Below are positions 6,997-13,064 of a DNA stretch of 13,749 nt, piece by piece (position 1 is the stretch's first letter; each line of letters begins with the position of its first letter). Source of the stretch: Oscillospiraceae bacterium (GTDB lineage: Bacteria > Bacillota > Clostridia > Oscillospirales > Butyricicoccaceae); NCBI GenBank assembly GCA_902797555.1, contig CADBTM010000109.1, forward strand, positions 1-13,749. Direction: 5' to 3'. Made by a program: the position numbers and the translations under genes. The notes beneath the pieces were generated by a model, which did not search any database, had not been told where the DNA came from, and saw only the letters and a program-made list of their open reading frames with translations.

Positions 6997-7716
6997 ATGG
7001 CCACTCCTCATATCGCCGCCGAAAAAGGCGCCTTTGCAAAGACCGTCCTCATGCCCGGTGATCCCCTGCGGGCAAAGTATATTGCCGAGCACTATCTGGA
7101 AAACCCCGTTCTGGTCAACAACGTCCGGGGCATTCAGGGCTATACCGGCACCTATCACGGTGTCCCCGTCAGCGTGATGGCCAGCGGTATGGGCATCCCC
7201 TCCATCGGCATCTACAGCTATGAGCTGTTCCACTTCTTCGATGTGGACAACATCATCCGCGTGGGCTCGGCCGGCGGTCTGTCCACCGACCTCAAGCTGC
7301 GGGATATCGTCATCGGCATGGGTGCCTGCACCAATTCCAACTATGCCTCCCAGTTCCGTCTGGGCGGCACCTTTGCCCCCATCGCCAGCTACAAGCTGCT
7401 GGAGAGCGCCATGCGCCACGGGACGGAGATGGGTCTGCGGATGCAGGTGGGCAACCTGCTGTCCTCCGATCCCTTCTACAACGCCTATCCCGACGCCAAT
7501 CAGGGCTGGATGGACATGGGCGTGCTGGCGGTGGAGATGGAGGCTGCCGGTCTGTATATGAATGCCGCCCGCGCCCACAAGAACGCGCTGGCCATCTGCA
7601 CCATCTCCGATCACATCGTCACCGGCGAAGCGCTGGACGCCGACGCCCGTCAGAACACCTTCACCCAGATGATGGAGCTGGCTCTCGCCGTCGCCGAGGA
7701 AATGGGAAAAAATTGA
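6997..7716 (+). CDS. deoD: Purine-nucleoside phosphorylase, DeoD type
   Basis: Hexameric enzyme that splits purine (deoxy)nucleosides with phosphate to free base and (deoxy)ribose-1-phosphate in nucleoside salvage. At 239 residues it has the exact DeoD length and every key residue, offset by one from E. coli numbering: His5, Gly21 in MPGDPLRAKY, Arg25, Arg44, RVGSAGGL (89-96), Glu180-Met181-Glu182 in GVLAVEMEAAGLY, catalytic Asp205 in CTISDHIVTGE and Arg218. ATG 6997 follows GAAAGGAAG, which overlaps the nitroreductase end. The last bases overlap the start of sfsA. Salvage with a neighbouring uracil-DNA glycosylase and nitroreductase forms no obvious single pathway; the cluster looks like mixed housekeeping. 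Confidence 0.96.
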   Translation: MATPHIAAEKGAFAKTVLMPGDPLRAKYIAEHYLENPVLVNNVRGIQGYTGTYHGVPVSVMASGMGIPSIGIYSYELFHFFDVDNIIRVGSAGGLSTDLKLRDIVIGMGACTNSNYASQFRLGGTFAPIASYKLLESAMRHGTEMGLRMQVGNLLSSDPFYNAYPDANQGWMDMGVLAVEMEAAGLYMNAARAHKNALAICTISDHIVTGEALDADARQNTFTQMMELALAVAEEMGKN

Positions 7717-8393
7717 ACTATTCCAACGTCTGCCCCGCCCGCTTTGTCCGCCGACCCAATCGGTTTGTGGCCGAGGTGGAAACGGAGGAGGGCCCTTTGA
7801 CCGTCCACGTAAAAAACACCGGGCGCTGCCGGGAGCTGCTTGTGCCCGGTGCGCGGGTGTGGCTCACCCGGTCGGACAATCCTTTGCGCAAAACCGCCTA
7901 CGATCTTATCGCCGTGGAAAAGGGCGCCCGTCTCATCAACATGGACGCCAACGCCCCCAACGCCGCCTTCGGCGAGTTTGCCGCCGCCGGAAGATTTCTC
8001 CCGGGGATGGAGCACCTGCGGCGGGAGGTGACCTACGGCGCCTCCCGGTTCGACTTTGCCTTTACGGTGGACGGCGTCCCCCACTATGCCGAGGTCAAGG
8101 GGGTCACGCTGGAGGACAGCGGGCGGGTCTATTTCCCCGACGCGCCCACCCTGCGGGGCGTCAAGCATCTGCACGAGCTCATGGGGGCAAAGCAGGCCGG
8201 GCTGGGCGCCCATCTGATCTTTGTGATCCAGATGGAAAACGTCACCGCCTTTTCTCCCAACGACAGCACTCATCCAGCCTTTGGCGAGGCGCTGCGTCAG
8301 GCGGTGCAGGCCGGCGTGGATGTGCGCGCCTATTGCTGCGCCGTGACTCCCGACAGCATGGTGATCGACGCTCCCGTGCCCTTACGCCTGTGA
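7713..8393 (+). CDS. sfsA: SfsA family protein, putative DNA-binding or nuclease-fold
   Basis: A 226-residue SfsA homologue. In E. coli SfsA was named from a sugar fermentation phenotype and has nucleic-acid binding reported; its C-terminal half has a restriction-endonuclease-like fold, and the biochemical role remains unclear. Visible signatures: FVRRPNRFVAEVE (residues 11-23), VHVKNTGRCRELLVPGARVW, DANAPNAAFGEF, YGASRFDFAF and HYAEVKGVTLE (PD-(D/E)xK-like Asp and ExK residues), PDAPTLRGVKHLHEL. The start is TTG at 7713, overlapping the deoD stop by four bases (TTGA); the next in-frame methionine is over 80 residues in, and homologues begin near here. GAGGA about 13 bp upstream inside deoD suggests coupling. 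The last 12 bases overlap a convergent minus-strand gene. Confidence 0.92.
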   Translation: MNYSNVCPARFVRRPNRFVAEVETEEGPLTVHVKNTGRCRELLVPGARVWLTRSDNPLRKTAYDLIAVEKGARLINMDANAPNAAFGEFAAAGRFLPGMEHLRREVTYGASRFDFAFTVDGVPHYAEVKGVTLEDSGRVYFPDAPTLRGVKHLHELMGAKQAGLGAHLIFVIQMENVTAFSPNDSTHPAFGEALRQAVQAGVDVRAYCCAVTPDSMVIDAPVPLRL

Positions 8394-8651
8394 GCCGCTT
8401 CCTTCCAAAGCGCGCTCTACCGCGCCCAGGCGCTGCTCCAGCGCGTCCAGTCGGCTGTCGCCGGAGGAGGACGCCTGCTGCTCCTGCCCCTGGGCGGCGA
8501 CGGTTTCCAGCGTCTGTCCTACCAGCATAAGCAAATTGCCCAGCGTATTCTGCTGGGCCCAGGTCAGCTCTCCGCTCAGCGCCAACCCCAGCAGCGCACT
8601 CAGCGCCGCCGCGGCGCCCGGCGGGAGCGAAAACAACGGAGAGGACGCCAC
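8382..8651 (-). CDS. Small conserved-looking protein, antisense end overlaps sfsA
   Basis: An 89-residue protein read from GTG (8649-8651), with AAAGGAGG at 8656-8663 five bases ahead. The N-terminal part (about 9-54) is hydrophobic and helical (PPGAAAALSALLGLALSGEL; NTLGNLLMLVGQTLETVAAQ), followed by Gln/Ser residues and an acidic helix (RLDALEQRLGAVERALEG). I recall similar short proteins of the pattern L(D/E)xLTxxEQNxLGNxxMLxGQxLxTxAAQ in Clostridia, all uncharacterised, so I treat it as real, but this is memory without a search. Its stop lies inside the last codons of sfsA, and its start is 36 bp from the divergent secreted-protein gene. No promoter is evident; it would have to lie inside that gene's 5' end. 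No function is assigned. Confidence 0.7.
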   Translation of the reverse strand: MASSPLFSLPPGAAAALSALLGLALSGELTWAQQNTLGNLLMLVGQTLETVAAQGQEQQASSSGDSRLDALEQRLGAVERALEGSGSQA

Positions 8652-8687
8652 CGTTCCTCCTTTCCCATCATCAAAAGAGGTGAAACC

Positions 8688-9851
8688 ATGAAGCTTGCCC
8701 GCACTTTTCTCGCCTTGGCTCTGGCGCTCGCACTGGCGCTGGGCGTTTTTGCGCGCTTTACCCCATCCTATGCGGCGGACAGCTACGTGATCACCATCAC
8801 CGAAGATACCCTCCTGCGGGAAACCGGCGACGAGAGCATGGCCATCTATCAGGACGGTCTGTTCTTTGTCCCCTACACCACCCTCCAGCGGCTGAACGGC
8901 GTGGGCTGCACCTACAATCCGGAAGAGAATCTGGTCACCGTCTTCAAGCAGGGCGCCGCCATCTATTTTGAGATGGACACCGAGCGCACCTATACCTATG
9001 GCGGCCGCCCGGTTCAGATCTCCGCCCGCTGGCGGGGAGAGGTGCCCTATGTGCCCATTCAGGTGGTGTGCACCTGGCTCAATCTGTATTACAGCTACAC
9101 CTCCGCCAACGACAGCGGCGTGGGCTATCCCGTCATCCGCGTGGCAGGCAAAACCCCTGCCACCAGCGACGCCACCATCCTCTCCCGCAATGCCGATGCC
9201 CTGCAGGAGGTGGCCGACGAGCGCAGCCGCCTCAGCGGTCTCCTTCCCGACAACCCCGTTCGGCCGGACACGCCCCCCGTTGTCCAGCCTCCCGCTCCCC
9301 CCGAGCCGCCCAATCGGGACATCACCCTGCTCTTTCTCGGCGCGACCGACGATGCTCTGACCTCCATTCTCGATACGCTGGCGGGCGCACGCTATGCCGC
9401 CGCATTCTTTATCCCGTCGGACATTCTGGCCGACGAGGGGGAAGCGCTCCGTCAGGTGTGGTGCCGGGGCTTTTGCCCGGGGATCCTGCTGTCGGGTGAC
9501 GATCTGCTGAGCGAGGCGCAGGCCGCCTCCCGCATGTGCGCAAATCTGCTTCACGTGCGCGTCCGGCTGGTAAGCTGCACCCGGGAGGTCACCGACGACG
9601 AGCGGCTGGCGCTGGAAGCCTCCGGCTTTCGTCTGTGGACGCCCACCATCGACCCCTATCAGGAGGAGATGGACAGCTCCGCCCTGCTGGCCTCCCTACA
9701 GCAGTTTTTGGAGGACGGCGAGGACGACAGCGTGCTGACGCTCCGCCCCGACAGTCTGACGCTGGAGGTGCTCCCCGTGCTCAGCGGCTATCTGTCCTCT
9801 CTGAATTATACCGTTCAGGACATCTGGGAGTGGACAGAGCCCGCGGCATAA
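8688..9851 (+). CDS. Secreted protein: stalk-like domain plus degenerate polysaccharide-deacetylase-like domain
   Basis: A 387-residue exported protein. Residues 1-30 form a signal peptide (MKLARTFLALALALALALGV then SYAA). Residues about 33-155 resemble the copper-amine-oxidase N-terminal/stalk domain common in Clostridia surface proteins (YQDGLFFVPYTTLQRLNG, RGEVPYVPIQVVCTWL). A Pro-rich linker (185-208) leads to a domain at 210-385 that follows the NodB deacetylase order: ITLLFLGATDDALTSILDTL, AAFFIPSDIL, LRQVWCRGFCPGILLSGDD. The metal-binding TFDDGP and HxxxH motifs are not present (FLGATDD and no His pair), so catalysis is unlikely. ATG 8688 follows AGAGGTG at 8676-8682. No terminator separates it from sfsA, and no clear promoter was found, so it may be transcribed with the upstream cluster. 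Deacetylase-like assignment is inference. Confidence 0.72.
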   Translation: MKLARTFLALALALALALGVFARFTPSYAADSYVITITEDTLLRETGDESMAIYQDGLFFVPYTTLQRLNGVGCTYNPEENLVTVFKQGAAIYFEMDTERTYTYGGRPVQISARWRGEVPYVPIQVVCTWLNLYYSYTSANDSGVGYPVIRVAGKTPATSDATILSRNADALQEVADERSRLSGLLPDNPVRPDTPPVVQPPAPPEPPNRDITLLFLGATDDALTSILDTLAGARYAAAFFIPSDILADEGEALRQVWCRGFCPGILLSGDDLLSEAQAASRMCANLLHVRVRLVSCTREVTDDERLALEASGFRLWTPTIDPYQEEMDSSALLASLQQFLEDGEDDSVLTLRPDSLTLEVLPVLSGYLSSLNYTVQDIWEWTEPAA

Positions 9852-9883
9852 AGGGGCGTCTGCGCTGTCAAGATTGCAATTTC

Positions 9884-9917
9884 CCTTCCTTTCCGTCAGG
9901 ATATGCGGAAAGGAGGG
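9884..9917 (+). promoter_or_regulatory. Stem-loop hiding the terminase ribosome binding site
   Basis: CCTTCCTTTCCG (9884-9895) pairs with CGGAAAGGAGGG (9906-9917): twelve pairs with one G-U, around a ten-base loop TCAGGATATG. The right arm contains the full Shine-Dalgarno AAAGGAGGG of the gene starting at 9926. If formed in mRNA it should block initiation. The fold is my hand pairing, not computed. Confidence 0.6.
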
Positions 9918-9925
9918 ATTATTTT

Positions 9926-11476
9926 ATGTTGGACGAACCCCCTGTGGCGCGGGAAGGCTGCGCCGGGGATCCGACCCTGTTCGGAAAAGCCTATCTGTCC
10001 CACTATTTCACCCTGCCCACCCCCGCCTTTCACAAGCGGCTGGCGCGGCTGTGGACAAAGCAGGTCATGGGCGGGCGGGTGCCCTTGGGCGAAGACCTCA
10101 ACGCCATTTTGTCGGGCGAGGGCTGCCGTCTGGTCATCGCCGCCCCCCGCGGCCACGCAAAGTCCACCGTGATGAGCCTGCAAAATGTGCTCCACGCGGC
10201 GCTCTACGGCTATCGGAAATACATCCTGCTCATCTCAGACACCGAAAGTCAGGCCTCCGCCTTTCTCGACGCAATCAAAACCGAGCTGGAAACCAACGAC
10301 GCCATCCTGCGGGATTTTGGCGATATGCGGGGCAAGGTGTGGAAAAGCAGCGTCATCCTGCTGAAAAACGGCGTGCGCATCGACGCGCTGGGCTCGGGGC
10401 AAAAGCTGCGCGGCCGTCGGCACGGCGCCCGCCGACCCGACCTGATTTTGCTGGACGACATTGAAAACGACGAGGACGTGCTCTCTGCCGACAGCCGGGA
10501 AAAGCTGCGGCGGTGGTTTTTCGGCGCGGTGAGCAAGGCGGGCGACGCCTATACCTCCATCGTTTTTGTGGGAACGGTGCTTCACCACGATTCCCTGCTG
10601 GTGCGTCTGCTGGACAACCCCGCCTACCGGGGGATGAAGCTGCAGGCGGTGGAGCGGTTTTCCCGCAGTCCGCTGTGGGAGACGTGGCGCAAGCTGTATA
10701 CCGACCTGCGCGACCCCCGACGGGACAAAACCGCCCGCCGGTTTTTCTCCGCCCACCGCCGGGAGATGCTGGCGGGGACGCGGGTGCTGTGGCGGGCAAA
10801 GGCAGACTATTACCGCCTGATGTGCATGATGGTTTCCGAGGGGGAGGACACCTTTTATCAGGAGATGCAAAACACCCCCATCGACCCCTCCGCACGGCTT
10901 TTTCCCGGAGAGTGGTTCCGTTTTTATGACGAAAGCGAGCTCGACCTGCGCCGGGGTTTTACCTTCTTCGGCTATTGCGACCCCAGTCTGGGCAAAAGCG
11001 CCGAAAGCGACTATTCGGCAATCGTCACACTGGCGCGCCACGACCAAAGTGGGCTGATCTATGTGCTGGACGCCGATCTGGATCGCCGTCACCCCGACGA
11101 CATCATCCGGGATGTTTTGGAAAAGGCGCGCTGGCTGATGCGGGAATACGGCGGGCAGTACGCTGCCTTCGGCGCCGAAACCAATCAGTTCCAGTGGTTC
11201 CTCAAGGAGCGTCTCGCCGCCGAGAGCGCCGCCGCGCGGCTGTATCTTCCCCTGCGGGAGGTGCGCGCCTCGGGGGACAAGGTGATGCGCATCCAAAGCC
11301 TCCAGCCCGATATCCGCAACGGCTATATCCGCTTTCGCCGGGATCAGGTGCTTCTGCTGCGCCAACTGGAGCAGTTTCCCATGGGGCGCTATGACGACGG
11401 CCCCGATGCTCTGGCCGGCGCTGTCCGCCTCACCCGTCAGGGCGACCGGGTCACCACACTGTCGCTCAAGATATGA
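9926..11476 (+). CDS. Phage-type large terminase (TerL), orphan in this window
   Basis: A 516-residue protein with both halves of a DNA-packaging motor. ATPase: Walker A IAAPRGHAKSTVM (about 71-83, Lys79), Walker B LILLDDIEND (173-182) and a coupling motif VFVGTVLH (214-221). Nuclease (RNase H fold): Asp352 in FFGYCDPSLGKSAESDYSAI, Glu418 in FGAETNQFQWF and the C-terminal Asp cluster YDDGPDALAGAV (Asp490, Asp491, Asp494). The ATP site has Asp-Asp where many TerLs have Asp-Glu, which some families tolerate. In known phages TerL cuts and pumps concatemeric DNA with TerS and portal. None of these genes flank it: upstream is the secreted protein, downstream a tRNA. The reading frame stays open upstream through the previous gene, so ATG 9926 with AAAGGAGGG is chosen. 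Prophage relic or domesticated gene; intact motifs argue it is not decaying. Confidence 0.85.
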   Translation: MLDEPPVAREGCAGDPTLFGKAYLSHYFTLPTPAFHKRLARLWTKQVMGGRVPLGEDLNAILSGEGCRLVIAAPRGHAKSTVMSLQNVLHAALYGYRKYILLISDTESQASAFLDAIKTELETNDAILRDFGDMRGKVWKSSVILLKNGVRIDALGSGQKLRGRRHGARRPDLILLDDIENDEDVLSADSREKLRRWFFGAVSKAGDAYTSIVFVGTVLHHDSLLVRLLDNPAYRGMKLQAVERFSRSPLWETWRKLYTDLRDPRRDKTARRFFSAHRREMLAGTRVLWRAKADYYRLMCMMVSEGEDTFYQEMQNTPIDPSARLFPGEWFRFYDESELDLRRGFTFFGYCDPSLGKSAESDYSAIVTLARHDQSGLIYVLDADLDRRHPDDIIRDVLEKARWLMREYGGQYAAFGAETNQFQWFLKERLAAESAAARLYLPLREVRASGDKVMRIQSLQPDIRNGYIRFRRDQVLLLRQLEQFPMGRYDDGPDALAGAVRLTRQGDRVTTLSLKI

Positions 11477-11482
11477 AAGAAA

Positions 11483-11503
11483 AAAGACACGCCAAAGCGT
11501 GCC
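11483..11503 (+). repeat. Partial copy of the downstream terminator hairpin
   Basis: AAAGACACGCCAAAG (11483-11497) recurs exactly at 11536-11550, 53 bp on. Here it forms only a five-pair stem, CACGC/GCGTG, with no T run, whereas the downstream copy forms a 20-bp stem. It may be a duplicated or decayed terminator for the terminase gene. Confidence 0.6.
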
Positions 11504-11526
11504 TTCCGCCGTAAAATGGTCAGGTT

Positions 11527-11569
11527 TCCAAAAAGAAAGACACGCCAAAGGCGTGTCTTTCTTTTTGGA
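11527..11569 (-). terminator. Perfect 20-bp inverted repeat, terminator overlapping tRNA-Thr 3' end
   Basis: Left arm 11527-11546 and right arm 11550-11569 are exact inverted copies around AAA. On the minus strand the right arm starts with the tRNA's discriminator and CCA, and the far end supplies a T-rich run (TCTTTCTTTTTGG). The symmetry lets it stop plus-strand transcripts from the terminase gene as well. Confidence 0.8.
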
Positions 11570-11641
11570 GCTGGAAACGTGACTTGAACACGCGACCTGC
11601 TGATTACGAATCAGCTGCTCTACCGACTGAGCTATTCCAGC
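11566..11641 (-). tRNA. tRNA-Thr(CGT)
   Basis: The 76-nt gene on the minus strand folds as acceptor GCTGGAA/TTCCAGC, D stem GCTC/GAGC, anticodon stem GCTGA/TCAGC with loop TTCGTAA (anticodon CGT, codon ACG, Thr), variable loop AGGTC, and T stem GCGTG/CACGT (one G-T pair) with loop TTCAAGT. Discriminator T and CCA are encoded (11566-11569). Its CCA lies inside the terminator stem. The likely promoter is at 11820-11848, about 180 bp upstream, with an interrupted tRNA fragment in between. Confidence 0.93.
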
Positions 11642-11659
11642 ATATTGCTTTTCAACACC

Positions 11660-11757
11660 AATATGGATCCGCTGCTCTGCAGGCGGCCAAGAGCCGCTTA
11701 CGCGGTTGCCGCCTTGCACGCCCGCTGCGGCGGGTGTACCGACTGAGCTATTCCAGC
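11660..11757 (-). pseudogene. Interrupted 5' part of a second tRNA-Thr-like gene
   Basis: On the minus strand, 21 bases (11737-11757) are identical to the first 21 bases of the intact tRNA-Thr (GCTGGAATAGCTCAGTCGGT plus A), then a 59-bp palindromic insert follows, then GAGCAGC (11671-11677) resumes exactly where the intact tRNA would continue, with GGATCCATATT loosely matching its anticodon arm. No variable or T arm follows, so it cannot be a working tRNA. Best read as a tandem tRNA copy that took an insertion in the D loop and lost its 3' half. Alternatives are described in the findings. Confidence 0.6.
11678..11736. repeat. 59-bp palindromic insert in the tRNA fragment, REP-like
   Basis: TGCA (11678-11681) and TGCA (11715-11718) flank a nested hairpin: GGCGGC (11682-11687) with GCCGCC (11708-11713), enclosing CCGC/GCGG (11694-11697, 11702-11705). 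A second hairpin, CCCGC TGCG GCGGG (11721-11734), follows. The paired short hairpins resemble REP-type elements in form. No second copy was seen in this window. Confidence 0.5.
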
Positions 11758-11819
11758 CTGTCTTGCCGGAAAACCGCGTCCCCGGATCCTCCGGCAATTC
11801 TGATTTCCCGTACTGTTAT

Positions 11820-11848
11820 ACTATAACGGATTTGAAGCAAAAAATCAA
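11820..11848 (-). promoter_or_regulatory. Promoter of the tRNA-Thr unit
   Basis: On the minus strand TTGATT (11843-11848) and TATAGT (11820-11825) have a 17-bp spacer. The -35 overlaps the stop codon of the YczE-type gene. The transcript would first pass the interrupted tRNA fragment, then the intact tRNA-Thr. Confidence 0.7.
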
Positions 11849-12579
11849 GTGTTTTTCGCTGCGGCTTTGCGAAAAGCCGCAATGGTCTCGGGAATGGTCT
11901 CATGCCGAAGCTGGCGCACGTCGAATTTGGCCAACTTGAAGATGACCTGCATCACGGGGCCGGACAGCAGCACCAAAATGATGGTGCCCACGCCCACGCG
12001 GCCGCCCAGGATCCAGCCCAGCAAGAGAGCGCAGCCCTCCAGCAGCACGCGGATGCCGCCCACAGGCCACTTTTTCAGACGTTTGGTCAGCACCACCATC
12101 AGCCCGTCCCGGGGACCGGAGCCAAGGCGTGCGGACATATACACATACATCCCGAAGGCGGCGGGCAGCAGGCTGAGCACGCACAGGATCAGGCGGGGGA
12201 CAAGACTGACGCTCATGGCCAGCCCGCGATAGTCGGGCAGCAGGGCAAAGCCGGGGAACATATCGCCGGTGCAAAAGTCCACGATATTGCCGCAGATGAG
12301 AATATTGATAAAGGTGCCGAAGCCCACCTTTTCCTTGCACAAAACGTCGATGAGCAAAATGATCAGACCGATGGTGATGTTGGCGCGTCCGAAGGTGATG
12401 AGGTCGCCGCCGTTGGGCAGAGTGATGTTGATGTGCCCCTGCAAAAACTTTGCCATGCCGTCGTTGAGCACGTCCCAGGGTTCCATGCCCAGATCGGCCA
12501 CCAGCGCCATGGCCGAGCCAAAGCTCATGATGGCCAGGCCCACCAGCAGGCGGACAAACTTTTTCACGATCGCTTTCAT
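11845..12579 (-). CDS. YczE-type (YitT/YczE superfamily) membrane protein
   Basis: A 244-residue integral membrane protein. Hydrophobic segments lie at about residues 10-30, 65-85, 88-105, 125-150, 165-180 and 185-215. The family signature around residue 150 is ARLGSGPRDGLMVVLTKR, with MEPWDVLNDGMAKFLQGH near 32-50 and NITIGLIILLIDVL following, as in YczE-like proteins. In B. subtilis YczE lies beside srfA and is reported to affect antibiotic production; transport function is unproven. A charged C-terminal tail (QLRHETIPETIAAFRKAAAK) is cytoplasmic-looking. ATG 12577-12579 follows GGAGGGAG at 12583-12590. It has its own promoter at 12620-12648, divergent from rpsF. No terminator follows; its end runs into the tRNA-Thr promoter. 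Confidence 0.88.
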   Translation of the reverse strand: MKAIVKKFVRLLVGLAIMSFGSAMALVADLGMEPWDVLNDGMAKFLQGHINITLPNGGDLITFGRANITIGLIILLIDVLCKEKVGFGTFINILICGNIVDFCTGDMFPGFALLPDYRGLAMSVSLVPRLILCVLSLLPAAFGMYVYMSARLGSGPRDGLMVVLTKRLKKWPVGGIRVLLEGCALLLGWILGGRVGVGTIILVLLSGPVMQVIFKLAKFDVRQLRHETIPETIAAFRKAAAKNT

Positions 12580-12619
12580 GCGCTCCCTCCGATTCGCTCA
12601 AGGTAAGAAACCATGTTTT

Positions 12620-12648
12620 ATCATAACACAGAGATTTTTTTGCGTCAA
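12620..12648 (-). promoter_or_regulatory. Promoter of the YczE-type gene
   Basis: Minus strand TTGACG (12643-12648), 17-bp A-rich spacer, TATGAT (12620-12625). The start codon is about 40 bp downstream. It is back-to-back with the rpsF promoter, 13 bp between the two -35 hexamers. Confidence 0.75.
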
Positions 12649-12661
12649 CTGAAAGTTTTGC

Positions 12662-12690
12662 TTGACTTTTGCCCCGGGGATGTGTATCAT
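12662..12690 (+). promoter_or_regulatory. Promoter of the rpsF-ssb-rpsR operon
   Basis: TTGACT (12662-12667), 17-bp spacer, TATCAT (12685-12690). The leader to the rpsF start is about 55 nt and contains a small hairpin. Confidence 0.8.
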
Positions 12691-12705
12691 AACTATGTTA
12701 TCCTT

Positions 12706-12724
12706 GTCTGCGTTATGCGCAGAC
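12706..12724 (+). promoter_or_regulatory. Leader hairpin upstream of rpsF
   Basis: GTCTGCG (12706-12712) and CGCAGAC (12718-12724) form a seven-pair stem with loop TTATG, about 11 nt before the RBS. S6-S18 autoregulatory leaders are known in many bacteria upstream of rpsF; I cannot confirm that this hairpin carries the conserved bulge of that motif. Confidence 0.4.
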
Positions 12725-12752
12725 CATTTGTCCAGAAGGAGGTGCAAAGAGA

Positions 12753-13049
12753 ATGCCGAAAATCACCGGTAAGTACGAGACGATTTTCATCGTCAACGCC
12801 ACGCTGACCGAAGAGGCCATCAATGCCGTGGTGGAGAAGTTTACCAACCTGATCGCCGAAAACGGAGAGATCATCAAGGTCGATCCCTGGGGCAAGCGCC
12901 GCATGGCTTACGCCATCGACGACATGAACGAGGGCTATTACGTCTTCGTCGAGTTTGAGAGCAAGCCCGAGTTCCCCGCCGAGCTCGATCGTATCTTCGG
13001 AATCACCGAGGGTGTCATCCGCTCGATCATCGTTGCGAAGGAAGACTGA
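12753..13049 (+). CDS. rpsF: Ribosomal protein S6
   Basis: Small-subunit protein S6, which pairs with S18 on 16S rRNA. The 98-residue protein has the S6 fold signature: GKYETIFIVNATLTEEAINA, DPWGKRRMAYAIDD and YYVFVEFESKPEFPAELDRI. AAGGAGGTG at about 12735-12743 serves ATG 12753. First gene of the conserved rpsF-ssb-rpsR operon, driven by the promoter at 12662 with a possible leader control hairpin. Confidence 0.97.
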   Translation: MPKITGKYETIFIVNATLTEEAINAVVEKFTNLIAENGEIIKVDPWGKRRMAYAIDDMNEGYYVFVEFESKPEFPAELDRIFGITEGVIRSIIVAKED

Positions 13050-13064
13050 TAGGGAGGAACGGAA

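Noticed and set aside
6415..7614. 399-codon minus-strand open frame opposite nitroreductase and deoD
   Set aside because: The sense-strand genes match their families at full length; this is antisense GC bias.
11660..11757. Interrupted tRNA read as an intron-containing tRNA
   Set aside because: The insert lies in the D loop and no T arm or matching acceptor 3' strand follows, so splicing would not give a tRNA.
10235..11797. 520-codon minus-strand open frame opposite the terminase and through tRNA-Thr
   Set aside because: Runs through a tRNA and a terminator, and the translation is low-complexity; the plus-strand terminase has clear motifs.
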